64,000 nucleotides of DNA from Duganella flavida (GTDB taxonomy: Bacteria > Pseudomonadota > Gammaproteobacteria > Burkholderiales > Burkholderiaceae_D): assembly GCF_009857445.1 (NCBI RefSeq), contig NZ_WWCN01000023.1, positions 24,832-88,831 of the forward strand. Direction: 5' to 3'. Positions 16,592 to 25,947 of the stretch are shown one piece after another (the first letter of the stretch is position 1; the number at the start of each line of letters is the position of its first letter). Both the position numbers and the translations under genes were made by a program. The notes beneath the pieces are model-generated. The model was not told the origin of the DNA. It saw only the letters and a list, made by a program, of their open reading frames with translations, and did no database searches.

Positions 16592-17787
16592 TGCTGCGCC
16601 ATCTGTTGAAACTGATCTGGAAACGCAAGTCCCGCAACATGATGCTCAGTCTGGAGATCCTGCTGGCCTTCCTGGTAGTGTTTGCCATTGCCGCCTTCGG
16701 CCTGCGCTACTGGCAGCTGTACCAGATGCCGACCGGCCACAGCTGGAAAAACCAGTGGTCAGTCAGCATCCGCGTGGCCGGCGACATCCCCAACGACGCC
16801 GCCATCTTCGACAGCCTGAAGCGCGGCCTGCTCGATTTACCGGAAGTGGAATCGGTCGCCTTCAGCTCGTTCGGGACGTATGAAATGTCGCGCTGGACCG
16901 AGGAATACACCCTGCCCGACGGCAGCAACGAGCTGACCATCGACGGCATGGGCGTCAGCGACGACTACTTCAAGACGATGGAAGTGACGCCGGCCGCCGG
17001 CCGCGTTTTCTCGACACTGGACGACGGCGCCGACGCCGCACCAGTGGTGATCAACCAGCGCCTGGCCGATAAATTCTTCCCAGGTAAAAATCCCATCGGC
17101 CAACTCTTTGTGCTGGCGCCGCGCGAGCAGCGCGTGCAGCAGCGCTATCGCGTCACCGGCGTGGTGGCGCAGTTCCGCTCGCACGGCGAATTCATGGACC
17201 CGGTGTACTTCATGCTGCCGCGCTACATCCCCGGCGTCGGCAAGGATGCCGCCTACAACATCATGCTCAAGCTGAAGCCGGGCACGCCGCGCATCTTTGA
17301 AACCAGGCTCAACGCCAAACTCAAGCAGATCCGCAATGACTGGAATTTCGTCATCACGCCGCAAAGCGAGGCGCGCAAGTCCATGCTCAACACCCAGCTG
17401 GTGCCACTGATTATCCTGGCGGTGATTGCCGCCTTCCTGCTGGTGATGGTGGCGTTCGGCCTGTTCGGCGTGCTGTGGCAAAACACCACCCAGCGCATTC
17501 CGGAAATCGGCCTGCGGCGCGCGCTCGGTGCCGATGCCGGCAGCATTTACCGCCAGATCATCTCCGAGCAAATGCTGCTCAGTACCAGCGCCATCGTGAT
17601 CGCCATGGTGCTGCTGGTGCAGCTGCCGCTGACCGATGTGTTTGGCGAAAGCCTGAACTGGACCGTGTTCACACAAGCGACGCTGCTATCGGCAAGTGTG
17701 ATCTATCTGCTATCCTTGCTGTGTTCACTCTACCCCGGCTGGCGCGCCGCGCGCCTGAGTCCGACCCAAGCGCTGCACTACGAATAA
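16591..17787 (+). CDS. FtsX/MacB-type ABC permease, second
   Basis: A 398-residue subunit starting at ATG 16591 within the stop of the first permease. Seen: basic N-terminus (KLIWKRKSRN), TM1 at about 16-38, a MacB_PCD-like periplasmic domain (includes ADKFFPGKNPIGQLF), and three C-terminal helices with RIPEIGLRRALGADAGSIYRQ. Same layout as its neighbour but clearly diverged, so the pair arose by an old duplication. Known systems of this kind export peptides, lipoproteins or antibiotics, or relay mechanical force. The substrate here cannot be told from sequence. Confidence 0.9.
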   Translation: MLRHLLKLIWKRKSRNMMLSLEILLAFLVVFAIAAFGLRYWQLYQMPTGHSWKNQWSVSIRVAGDIPNDAAIFDSLKRGLLDLPEVESVAFSSFGTYEMSRWTEEYTLPDGSNELTIDGMGVSDDYFKTMEVTPAAGRVFSTLDDGADAAPVVINQRLADKFFPGKNPIGQLFVLAPREQRVQQRYRVTGVVAQFRSHGEFMDPVYFMLPRYIPGVGKDAAYNIMLKLKPGTPRIFETRLNAKLKQIRNDWNFVITPQSEARKSMLNTQLVPLIILAVIAAFLLVMVAFGLFGVLWQNTTQRIPEIGLRRALGADAGSIYRQIISEQMLLSTSAIVIAMVLLVQLPLTDVFGESLNWTVFTQATLLSASVIYLLSLLCSLYPGWRAARLSPTQALHYE

Positions 17788-17790
17788 ACA

Positions 17791-19185
17791 ATGGAATCGA
17801 CTCGCAAGCAACGCATCCTCATCATCGACGACGACAGCGCAGTACAAGTGTCGCTGGCCCTGCTGCTCAAGCAGTCCGGCTACGACCCGCTGTGCGCCGA
17901 CGATCCGAAACAGGCGCTGGCCGTGCTGGCGCAGCAGCCGGTCGACCTGGTGCTGCAAGATATGAACTTCTCGCTGCAAACCAGCGGCGAGGAAGGCTTG
18001 CAGCTGCTGGCCGATATCCGCGCTGCGCAACCGTCGCTGCCGGTGCTGCTGATGACGGCGTGGGGCTCGATCGCGCTGGCAGTGCGTGGCATGCAGGCGG
18101 GGGCGGCCAATTTCTTCACCAAGCCGTGGGACAACACCCAGCTGGCGGAACTGATCCGCACCACGCTGGAGACCGCCACACCGGCGGCGGGCCCTTCGCG
18201 GCAGGCGCTTGATGCGCAGTTCGATTTCAGCGCCATCGTCGGCGAACATCCGCGCTTGCTGAAGGTGCTGACCACCATCGGCCAGGTCGCCAACACGCGC
18301 GCGCCGGTGCTGATCCTCGGCGAAAGCGGCTGCGGCAAGGAACTGGTGGCGGACGCCATCCACCGCAACAGCGCGCGCGCCGGCCAGACCATCGTCAAGA
18401 TCAATATGGGCGCGATTACGCCGTCGCTGTTTGAAAGCGAAATGTTCGGCCACGTGCGCGGCGCCTTCACCGATGCCAAGAGCGACCGCAAAGGCCATGT
18501 CGCCTGCGCGCACGAGGGCACGCTATTCCTTGACGAGATCGGCGAACTGAATCGCTCGGACCAGGTCAAGCTGCTGCGCGTGCTGCAAGACCAGACTTAC
18601 CAGCCGGTCGGCGCCAGCCGCAGCGAGAAGGCCGATGTGCGCGTGGTCTCGGCCACCAACCGCGAACTGGCCGAGCTGGTGGCCAGCGGTGAATTCCGCG
18701 AAGACTTGTTCTACCGCCTGAACCTGATTACCATCCGCCTGCCGCCCCTGCGCGAGCGGCGCAGCGATATCCCGCTGCTGGCGCGCCACATCATCGGCGA
18801 GGTATCGGCCAGCTACGGCTTGCCGTCAGCGACGATTACGCCGCAAGCACTGGAGTGGCTGAGCGCGCAGCCGTGGCCCGGCAATATCCGCCAGCTCAAG
18901 CAAACACTGGAGCGCACCTTGCTGCTGGTGGGCCGCAGCGAATTGCGGCAAGCCGACTTTGTCGCCGTCGAGCAGCACGAACATGGCGGTGTGCCCGGCG
19001 TGGCCAACGCACGCCTCGGCGTCGATGGCATGACGTTGGAACAGGTAGAGCGCCACATGATCGCCCACGCACTGGAACAGCATCAGGGCAATATCTCGCG
19101 CGTGGCCAAGGCGCTGGGCCTGAGCCGCACCGCGCTGTACCGCCGCCTCGAACGCCACGGCCTCGGCAGCGCAGAGCAGCCATGA
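17791..19185 (+). CDS. Sigma-54-dependent response regulator (NtrC family)
   Basis: A 464-residue activator. Seen: receiver domain 1-125 with acidic pocket IIDDD and phospho-acceptor D57 in LVLQDMNF; AAA+ domain about 145-370 with Walker A GESGCGKE (177-184), the sigma-54 contact loop GAFTDA (224-229) and Walker B TLFLDEIG (244-251); and a Fis-type helix-turn-helix at the end (VAKALGLSRTALYRRL). Known: phosphorylation lets such proteins form hexamers and open sigma-54 promoters. It starts 3 bp after the permease stop and overlaps the kinase gene by 4 bp. The sigma-54 promoter at 13394-13408 makes it likely that it controls its own operon. Confidence 0.95.
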   Translation: MESTRKQRILIIDDDSAVQVSLALLLKQSGYDPLCADDPKQALAVLAQQPVDLVLQDMNFSLQTSGEEGLQLLADIRAAQPSLPVLLMTAWGSIALAVRGMQAGAANFFTKPWDNTQLAELIRTTLETATPAAGPSRQALDAQFDFSAIVGEHPRLLKVLTTIGQVANTRAPVLILGESGCGKELVADAIHRNSARAGQTIVKINMGAITPSLFESEMFGHVRGAFTDAKSDRKGHVACAHEGTLFLDEIGELNRSDQVKLLRVLQDQTYQPVGASRSEKADVRVVSATNRELAELVASGEFREDLFYRLNLITIRLPPLRERRSDIPLLARHIIGEVSASYGLPSATITPQALEWLSAQPWPGNIRQLKQTLERTLLLVGRSELRQADFVAVEQHEHGGVPGVANARLGVDGMTLEQVERHMIAHALEQHQGNISRVAKALGLSRTALYRRLERHGLGSAEQP

Positions 19186-20519
19186 GCTTGCGGCGGCGCT
19201 TGTACGCCTATCTGATCGCGGCGCATCTGCTGTTCCTCGCCATCACCGTGCTGCTGTTCCGCACCCAGCCGCTGCTGATGCTGGGGCTGGAAGCGGCGGT
19301 GCTGCTCAGCCTTGTACTCGGCATCCGCCTGATCCGCCGCGCGCTGGAGCCACTCGGCTACACGCGCCACTTCCACGACTTGCTGCAAGACCAGCACTAC
19401 GCCGCCCGCCTGCAGCACAGCAACGACAAGGAACTCAACGAACTGGTCCAGTTATTCAACACCATGCTGGGCGCGCTGTACCAAGAGCGCTTGCAGATCG
19501 GCGAGCAGCAAGGCTTCCTCGACCGCCTGCTGGAAGCCACGCCCAGCGCCGTGATCGTGTTCGATTTCGACGGCCGCATCAGTCTGCTGAACGCCAGCGC
19601 GCAAGCCCTGCCCGGCCTGGCCGATGCGCGTGGCAAGTCGCTGTCGGCCTGTGCAGCGTCGCTGGGCGAGCAGCAGCACCGTAGCTTGCTGGCCCAGCTC
19701 GACGCGCTGCCGCTCGGCGACTCTCAGCTGCTGGCCGATGCCGATGGCCGCCGCTACCGTGGCCAGCGCGGCCAGTTCTACGATCGCGGCTTCGCGCGCC
19801 ACTTCCTGCTGATTGAAGAGCTGACCGAAGAATTGGAAAGTTCGGAACGCGCCACTTACGAAAAACTGATCCGCGTGCTCGCGCACGAGGTCAACAACAC
19901 CGTCGCCGCCACCGGCTCAGTGCTGGACTCGCTGCTGTACTACCGCAGCCAGCTGGCCGAACGCGACAGCGAAGACTTCAGCACCGCCATCCTCGCCGTG
20001 CAGCGCCGCAACGCCAGCCTCGGCGAATTCATCGAACGCTTCACGCGCGTGGTGAAAATGCCAGCGCCGGAACTGCGGCCCAACGCCGTGCGCGACCTGA
20101 TGGACGACATCCTGTATTTGTACCGCGAGCAGTGCCGCAGCCGTGGCATCAGCATTGCGTGGGAGCGCTGCGACGACGTACCGGCCATCGCCATGGATCG
20201 CCACCTGATGGAGCAGGCGCTGCTGAACGTGGTGAAAAATGCGATGGAAGCGGTGGAGATGGGCGCCGGCGCGGACAAGCGGATTGCACTGGTGCTGGCG
20301 CGCGAGGAAAGCGGCGTGCGGCTATCGGTGATCGACAGCGGTAACTTGCTGGGGGAAGTGCCGGCGCACCAGCTGTTCACGCCGTTCTACACCACCAAGA
20401 AAGGCGGCCAGGGCATCGGTCTGCTGTTCGTGCGCGAAGTGCTGAACCGGCACGGCTTCCACTACCGGCTGGCCGCCACCGGCGACGGCGCGACCAGCTT
20501 CGATATCTGGTTTTACTGA
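19182..20519 (+). CDS. Sensor histidine kinase paired with the sigma-54 regulator
   Basis: A 445-residue kinase; ATG at 19182 overlaps the regulator's stop (ATGA). Seen: two close hydrophobic segments (about 9-26 and 29-48) with almost no periplasmic loop, so it probably senses inside the membrane or the transporter itself; a linker and PAS-like domain (about 110-210, SAVIVFDFDGRISLLNASA); H-box LAHEVNNTVAA with H235; N-box NVVKNAMEAVE; and a G-box GQGIGLLFVRE. The H-box has Thr where most kinases have Pro. NtrY-like in outline. Its 3' end overlaps the convergent gene at 20513 by 7 bp. Confidence 0.92.
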   Translation: MSLRRRLYAYLIAAHLLFLAITVLLFRTQPLLMLGLEAAVLLSLVLGIRLIRRALEPLGYTRHFHDLLQDQHYAARLQHSNDKELNELVQLFNTMLGALYQERLQIGEQQGFLDRLLEATPSAVIVFDFDGRISLLNASAQALPGLADARGKSLSACAASLGEQQHRSLLAQLDALPLGDSQLLADADGRRYRGQRGQFYDRGFARHFLLIEELTEELESSERATYEKLIRVLAHEVNNTVAATGSVLDSLLYYRSQLAERDSEDFSTAILAVQRRNASLGEFIERFTRVVKMPAPELRPNAVRDLMDDILYLYREQCRSRGISIAWERCDDVPAIAMDRHLMEQALLNVVKNAMEAVEMGAGADKRIALVLAREESGVRLSVIDSGNLLGEVPAHQLFTPFYTTKKGGQGIGLLFVREVLNRHGFHYRLAATGDGATSFDIWFY

Positions 20520-20992
20520 ACCCGCTGCACCTTCGGATTGCGGTGCGCGCCGTCAATATCGAGGAAGATGGCGCCTAGCATGCCGCGCTTGACGGTGACT
20601 TTGGGATTGGTCAGCTCCAGCACGTCTTCGGTGTCGTCCACCACTTTCCATACCTGGCCGTTAGCGAGACGGATGCGCTGGCCGCGTACCCAGCCGTCAA
20701 ATGGGCCGCTGATGGTGGTTTCGATGGAGCTCAGGCGCACCGACCTCAACGCCTCAGGCTCGCGGCCGAACATGGCTTCCAGCTCGGGCTTGGTCGGCGC
20801 AGCGACCACGGTGTAGGCCGGCTGCGCAACCGCTGCAGTTGCAGCAGCAGCGGGCGCAGCAGGATTCAAGGGAATGGCGTTGTAGCAGGCCAGGCGCACC
20901 GGGCCGTCTTCCAGCTGGCGGCATTTCAGCAGCGCCGCATCATCGGCCAGCGCCGACGTCGAAACCAACATCAGGGCAAACAAGACTTTCAT
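20513..20992 (-). CDS. Secreted hypothetical protein with RLACYN motif
   Basis: A 159-residue protein. Seen: signal peptide (about 1-16, ending ALA), two cysteines in KCRQLEDGPVRLACYN, an Ala/Pro-rich linker (about 45-65) and a C-terminal beta-rich domain (about 85-159, NGQVWKVVDD). The CR-x-D-x-x-RLACYD-like motif is shared by many small periplasmic proteins, including type VI secretion accessory proteins such as VasI/TagO, but no secretion genes are here, so no function is assigned. It overlaps the kinase gene tail to tail and is not part of its operon. Confidence 0.7.
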   Translation of the reverse strand: MKVLFALMLVSTSALADDAALLKCRQLEDGPVRLACYNAIPLNPAAPAAAATAAVAQPAYTVVAAPTKPELEAMFGREPEALRSVRLSSIETTISGPFDGWVRGQRIRLANGQVWKVVDDTEDVLELTNPKVTVKRGMLGAIFLDIDGAHRNPKVQRVQ

Positions 20993-21038
20993 CGCGACTC
21001 ATCCTTAAAGATAAACACTGCCGCGATTATAGTCAGAT

Positions 21039-22751
21039 TCAGAATTCTTCCCAATCATCTTTGCTACCGGCAGCGCTGCTGATGCGCTGCTGCGGCCGGG
21101 CCGGTGCGCGCACGGCGGGCTTGGCCGGCCGCGCTGGCTTCACTGCCGCCAAACGCGGCGCCGCCGGTTTCGCCGTCACAGCTGGCGCGGCGGTCCGCAA
21201 GGCGCCATCAACGCGGAACACGCTCACCACGCGCTCCAGATTGGCGGCCTGGTTTTGCATGGCCTCCGCCGCTGCTGCAGCCTCCTCCACCAGCGCGGCA
21301 TTTTGCTGCGTCACCGTATCCATCTCGCTGACGGCCTGGTTGATTTGTTCAATGCCGGCGCTCTGCTCGTCGCCAGCGGTGGAAATCTCGGCCATGATAT
21401 CGGTCACGCGCTGCACGCTGGCCACCACTTCGTCCATCGTATGGCCGGCCTGCTCCACCAGCTTGCTGCCGATCTCTACCTTCTCCACCGAGCTGCCGAT
21501 CAGATCCTTGATTTCCTTGGCCGCCGAGGCCGAACGCTGCGCCAGCGTGCGCACTTCCGACGCCACCACCGCAAAGCCACGGCCCTGCTCGCCGGCACGC
21601 GCCGCTTCCACCGCCGCGTTCAACGCCAGGATATTAGTCTGGAAGGCGATACCGTCGATGACCGAAATGATGTCCACAATTTTGCGCGACGATTCATTGA
21701 TCGCGCCCATCGTATCCACCACTTGCGATACCACCGCCCCGCCCTGCTGCGCCACCGCCGAGGCCGACTGCGCCAGCTGGTTGGCCTGGCGCGCATTGTC
21801 GTTGTTCGCGCGTACTGCGCTGGTCAGTTCCTCCATCGACGATGCGGTTTCTTCCAGCGAGCTGGCCTGCTGTTCGGTGCGGGTCGACAAGTCCTGGTTG
21901 CCGCTGGCGATTTCGCTGGAGGCCGACGCAATAGTCTCGGTGCCGACGCGTACCTCGGAGACGATGCGCGCCAGTGCATCGCGCATCATCTTCATCGCGT
22001 GCAGCATGCTGTGGTTGTCGTTGCTGCGGGTGTCAACCACCACCGTCAGGTCGCCGGCAGCGATGCGGCCGGCAATCGCCGCCGCGTAATCCGGTTCGCC
22101 ACCCAGCTGGCGCAGCAGGCCGCGCGCGATGTGCACTGCCGCGATCACGCCAACTACAATGGCGGCGCCGCTCAGCAGCAGCATCAGCAAGCGCGCCTGC
22201 TTGTACGCATCGGTGGCGGCGGTAGCGGCGATCTGGTTGTTTTCCCGTTGCAGCGCCGCGTATTCATCCATCGCATCTTGCCAGGCTTGCGTCGCCGGGC
22301 CGGCCTGCTTCATCAGCACTTCCGTGGCTTCCGCATCCTTGTTGGCCAGCGCCAGCTCGAACACCTTGTCGTTCAATGGTCGGGTAATCTTGGCCTGGGC
22401 GGTAATGCGCTCGCGGATTTCCAGGCCCTTGGGCGTGGCCGGCATTTTGGCCAGCTGGTCCAATGCCTTGTTGTAGACGCCGCGCGCCTTGGCGACTTTT
22501 TCCAGCTCGGCGCGGATCGACGCCTCATCAGAGAGCAGCACCACGCTGCGGCTGACGCGCGCCACGATGTGCACCGACTCCGACATATCGTTCACCATCT
22601 GCGACTTGACGGCATTCTCGTTGACGATGCTTTCCAGCTTGGCGTGGATGGTGCCCATATTGAACACGCCCAACAGCGCGACCAGCAACAGCAGCACCAG
22701 CACTAATCCAAAACCCAGGCTCAGCCGGGTGCCTACTTTCATGGTTGCCAT
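21039..22751 (-). CDS. Methyl-accepting chemotaxis protein with CheR-docking pentapeptide
   Basis: A 570-residue receptor. The start is ATG 22751 because AAGGAG lies seven bases before it; an earlier in-frame start would add an uncoupled leader. Seen: TM1 about 10-32, periplasmic helical sensor about 33-190, TM2 about 190-212, HAMP, a signalling tip DGIAFQTNILALNAA, then a long Ala/Pro/Arg-rich flexible linker ending in the last residues DWEEF. Known: a C-terminal xWxxF pentapeptide tethers the methyltransferase CheR (NWETF in E. coli Tar/Tsr). This is the only receptor in the window with it. Ligand unknown. Confidence 0.93.
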   Translation of the reverse strand: MATMKVGTRLSLGFGLVLVLLLLVALLGVFNMGTIHAKLESIVNENAVKSQMVNDMSESVHIVARVSRSVVLLSDEASIRAELEKVAKARGVYNKALDQLAKMPATPKGLEIRERITAQAKITRPLNDKVFELALANKDAEATEVLMKQAGPATQAWQDAMDEYAALQRENNQIAATAATDAYKQARLLMLLLSGAAIVVGVIAAVHIARGLLRQLGGEPDYAAAIAGRIAAGDLTVVVDTRSNDNHSMLHAMKMMRDALARIVSEVRVGTETIASASSEIASGNQDLSTRTEQQASSLEETASSMEELTSAVRANNDNARQANQLAQSASAVAQQGGAVVSQVVDTMGAINESSRKIVDIISVIDGIAFQTNILALNAAVEAARAGEQGRGFAVVASEVRTLAQRSASAAKEIKDLIGSSVEKVEIGSKLVEQAGHTMDEVVASVQRVTDIMAEISTAGDEQSAGIEQINQAVSEMDTVTQQNAALVEEAAAAAEAMQNQAANLERVVSVFRVDGALRTAAPAVTAKPAAPRLAAVKPARPAKPAVRAPARPQQRISSAAGSKDDWEEF

Positions 22752-22962
22752 GCGATCGCTCCTTGCAGCGTGAATGTATCCCATTGTAACGCCTGAAAAT
22801 TCACACAGTTTCACAGATTCCCACAGGAAAACTACTTACAACACTTGCATATGAGAATTCTGTATAGCCATATAGCCAAATATTCGCTAAACCGCGTATA
22901 AACCGTGGCTTATCGCATATAAAATGACCGACTGGTTACAAATATGTAGTAAAGGATAAGCA

Positions 22963-24363
22963 ATGACGATCAATGTGATACTCAATCTGCTGGCGGCGCT
23001 GGCCCTGCTGGGCCTGCTGTACGCACAACAGCACAAGCACGCCTCGTTCTCGGTACGCGTGTTCACCGGCATGGGCCTGGGCGTGGTGCTGGGCGCGGTG
23101 CTGCAAGCCATCTACGGCGCGGGCTCGGCTGAAATCAAAACCACGGGCGACTATCTGGACATCGTCGGCAGCGGTTATGTGAAGCTGCTGCAAATGATTG
23201 TGATGCCGCTGATTATGGTGTCCATCATTTCCGCCATCCTGAAACTGAAAGGCATCAACTCGCTGGGCAAGATCAGCGCGCTGACCATCGGCACGCTGAT
23301 GGTGACCACGCTGATCGCGGCCAGCATCGGCATCCTGATGGCCAAGGCCTTCAGCCTGACCGCCGTCGGCCTGACCGCGTCGGCGGCCGACATTGCGCGT
23401 GGCGTCTACCTGCAAGGCAAGGTGGAAGCGGCGCAGGCGATTTCGCTGCCGAGCATGCTGCTGAGTTTTATCCCGGCCAATCCCTTCCTCGACATGACGG
23501 GCGGCCGCAAGACGTCGACCATCGCGGTGGTGATCTTCTCGGTGTTCATCGGTATTGCCGCCACCGGCATCCATGACAAGAAGCCGGATATCTTCGCTTC
23601 GTTCGAGCGCTTCGTGCAGGTGGCGCATGCCATCGTGATGCGCATCGTGACCTTGGTGCTGCGCCTGACGCCGTACGGCGTGTTCGCGCTGATGGCGCAA
23701 GTGGTGTCGAGCTCCAGCTACACCGACATCCTGCACCTGATCGACTTCGTGCTGGCGTCGTACAGCGCGCTGCTGCTGATGTTTGTGGTGCATCTGCTGA
23801 TCGTCAGCGGCCTGGGCCTGAATCCGCTGCGCTGGACCAAGAAAATCCTGCCGCTGCTGACCTTTGCCTTCACCTCGCGCAGCAGCGCCGGCGCGATTCC
23901 GATGAGCGTGCAGACGCAGACCACCCGCCTCGGCACGCCGGAAGGCATCGCCAATTTTGCCGCCTCGTTTGGCGCCACCATCGGCCAGAACGGCTGCGCT
24001 GGTATCTACCCTGCCATGCTGGCGGTGATGATTGCGCCGACGGTGGGCGTGGATCCGTTCACGGTGAGCTTTATCGCCCCGCTGCTGGCCATCATTACGA
24101 TTGGTTCGGTAGGCGTGGCTGGCGTCGGTGGCGGCGCCACCTTTGCCGCGCTGATCGTGCTGTCGTCGATGAATTTACCGGTGGCCTTGGCTGGCCTGCT
24201 GATTTCGATTGAACCGCTGATTGACATGGGCCGTACTGCGCTCAACGTCAGCGGCTCAGTAACGGCGGGCGCGGTTGCCAGCCGCGTGATGGGCGAAACC
24301 GATCATGCAGTCTTCAACAGTGATGCGGAGCCACCGCTCGATAGTGAGCGAAAAGCAGCGTGA
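22963..24363 (+). CDS. tcyP: L-cystine/dicarboxylate symporter, TcyP-like (DAACS family)
   Basis: A 466-residue inner-membrane carrier with AAAGGA before the ATG. Seen: about eight hydrophobic helices, the serine-rich re-entrant loop TFAFTSRSSAGAIP, a second hairpin region with GVAGVGGGATFAA, and the substrate-site motif DMGRTALNVSGS. Known: the DAACS family moves dicarboxylates or amino acids with Na+ or H+; the N-terminal half (LLYAQQHKHASFSVRVFTG) and the RSSAG loop resemble the cystine carrier TcyP/YdjN more than DctA or GltP. So cystine is the likely substrate, at moderate confidence. It is divergent from the chemoreceptor gene with a 211-bp gap. Confidence 0.82.
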   Translation: MTINVILNLLAALALLGLLYAQQHKHASFSVRVFTGMGLGVVLGAVLQAIYGAGSAEIKTTGDYLDIVGSGYVKLLQMIVMPLIMVSIISAILKLKGINSLGKISALTIGTLMVTTLIAASIGILMAKAFSLTAVGLTASAADIARGVYLQGKVEAAQAISLPSMLLSFIPANPFLDMTGGRKTSTIAVVIFSVFIGIAATGIHDKKPDIFASFERFVQVAHAIVMRIVTLVLRLTPYGVFALMAQVVSSSSYTDILHLIDFVLASYSALLLMFVVHLLIVSGLGLNPLRWTKKILPLLTFAFTSRSSAGAIPMSVQTQTTRLGTPEGIANFAASFGATIGQNGCAGIYPAMLAVMIAPTVGVDPFTVSFIAPLLAIITIGSVGVAGVGGGATFAALIVLSSMNLPVALAGLLISIEPLIDMGRTALNVSGSVTAGAVASRVMGETDHAVFNSDAEPPLDSERKAA

Positions 24364-24367
24364 TAAA

Positions 24368-24393
24368 AAAAGGGCCCTTGCGGGCCCTTTTCA
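24368..24393 (+). terminator. Rho-independent terminator after symporter gene
   Basis: AAGGGCCC, loop TTGC, GGGCCCTT, then TTT, 7 bp after the symporter stop. It lies between convergent genes and has an A-run upstream, so it may also serve the FadL gene on the minus strand. Confidence 0.88.
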
Positions 24394-24409
24394 TTTGCAG
24401 CTCTAAGAA

Positions 24410-25831
24410 TCAGAACTTGTAGTTATACGCGATGCCGACCAGCGACAGGTAGGTCTTGTACGTACCACGGGTGGCTTCGCCGTTGCCGGTGCAGGTGGTT
24501 TGCAGCGGGTTGCACTGGTTGGTGTAGTTGATCTTCGCGTCTTTGAAGTCCAGGAAGCTGTACGCCAGGTCGATCGACGAACGTGGGCTCAGTTTCCAGT
24601 TGGCGCCAACCGAGTACTGCATGCGGTCGCTGTCCGGCAGTGCTGGGTGGGTCAGCTCGGCGCTCTTCACTGGCGACTGGTCGTATGCAACGCCAGCACG
24701 CAGGGTCAGGTTGTCGCTGTATGCGTAGTTGCCGCCCAGCGAAACGCGCACGGTGTTTTTCCACTGCTGGCGGATCACTTCGTTACCTTCGGTGGTGCCT
24801 GGGAACTGGATGTCCAGATCGCCCATGCGGTTGTTGCGGGTGAAGGTCACGTCCGCCATGCCGGCCCATTTCGCATCGAACTGGTGGAACACGTTAGCCG
24901 ACAGGGTTTCCGGCGTACGCAGGGTGACCAGCGCGGCCGAGTTGGCTTTGTGCGATGCGGCTTGCAACACTTTGTTGACGATCGGATCGGTGGTCACTTG
25001 CGAGAAGTCCCACACGGTGCTGCCTTTCAGCTGGTGCGAGATCGACGAGCGGTAAGCCAGGCCGAAACGGGTGTTCTGGTCCAGGGTGAACATATAGCCC
25101 AGGTTGAAGCCCCAGCCCCAGTCCTGGCCATCGTTGGCGCCGTGGGCGTCGCCCGCAGTGCGCAGCAGTGCAGGATTGCCGCCCAGTGCAGCGATCTGCT
25201 TGATCAGCACCGCGCCTTGCGCAGCGCCAGCGCCGCTCGACAGCGCTGCGATCGAGCCTGGTACGTCGACTGCCTGGCCCAGTTCGGCCTTCATGTGTTC
25301 CGCATCGATACCAAAGCCGAAGGCGTGGTGTTCGTTCAGTTTCCACGATACCGATGGGTTCAGGGTGATGGCTTCCAGCTTGATGTTGGACAGCGCGTAG
25401 CGGCCGTTCCAGTTGTTGCCGTAGTCCAGCTTGGCGCCGTACGGTACGAACAGGCCAAAGCCTGCGGTCCACTGGTCGTTCAGCTTTTTGCTGACGTACA
25501 GGGCTGGGGCAGCCACTGCGCTCGGCGCGTAGCCGTCGGCAGCGACGCCGCCAGTCGGCGCGCCGGTGAAGTGGGTCGAGCCGCTGTCGGTGTAGGTCGA
25601 GTGCGGCACCACCACGGTGGCGCCAGCGCTGATCTGCGTACCGTCCAGGCGGGACAGGCCAGCCGGGTTGTAGAAGATGGTCGATGGGTCGTTGGCTTCG
25701 GCGCCGTTAGCGTCAGCGGTGCCTTGGCCCGACACGCTTTGGGAACCGAAACGGTAGCCCGATGCCTGGGCGCTCACGGAAATGGCGCTCAGGGCGGCGG
25801 CAATAATCAGGGGGAGATATTTGTGCTGCAT
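24410..25831 (-). CDS. Outer-membrane long-chain fatty acid transporter, FadL family
   Basis: A 473-residue outer-membrane protein. Seen: signal peptide (1-23, ending AQA), the family N-terminal hatch sequence (GYRFGSQSVSGQGTADANGAEANDPSTIFYNPAGLSR in outline, key core NDPSTIFYNPAGL), a long set of beta strands, and a C-terminal strand ending in IAYNYKF. Known: FadL proteins let long-chain fatty acids and other hydrophobic molecules, including aromatic compounds, diffuse through the outer membrane. Two Cys near the C-terminus (NQCNPLQTTC) may form a disulphide. No fatty-acid catabolic genes are adjacent. It lies between two terminators and is a single-gene unit. Confidence 0.92.
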   Translation of the reverse strand: MQHKYLPLIIAAALSAISVSAQASGYRFGSQSVSGQGTADANGAEANDPSTIFYNPAGLSRLDGTQISAGATVVVPHSTYTDSGSTHFTGAPTGGVAADGYAPSAVAAPALYVSKKLNDQWTAGFGLFVPYGAKLDYGNNWNGRYALSNIKLEAITLNPSVSWKLNEHHAFGFGIDAEHMKAELGQAVDVPGSIAALSSGAGAAQGAVLIKQIAALGGNPALLRTAGDAHGANDGQDWGWGFNLGYMFTLDQNTRFGLAYRSSISHQLKGSTVWDFSQVTTDPIVNKVLQAASHKANSAALVTLRTPETLSANVFHQFDAKWAGMADVTFTRNNRMGDLDIQFPGTTEGNEVIRQQWKNTVRVSLGGNYAYSDNLTLRAGVAYDQSPVKSAELTHPALPDSDRMQYSVGANWKLSPRSSIDLAYSFLDFKDAKINYTNQCNPLQTTCTGNGEATRGTYKTYLSLVGIAYNYKF

Positions 25832-25947
25832 GAAGGTCTCGCTTTATGAGTGGTTTTATTTGGCTCCAGTAGCCGAATCGGTACCAGAAGGCCAGCAGCA
25901 TACACCAAAAAAAGCCAAACCGAGCGAGCGCTCTGCATTTCATTAAT

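Noticed and set aside
18855..19181. In-frame extension upstream of the kinase start at 19182
   Set aside because: It overlaps the response regulator gene in another frame; the ATGA overlap at 19182 is the natural start.
21255..22706. Long plus-strand frame within the chemoreceptor at 21039-22751
   Set aside because: Antisense to a receptor with clear signalling motifs; product is His/Arg-rich and has no domain.
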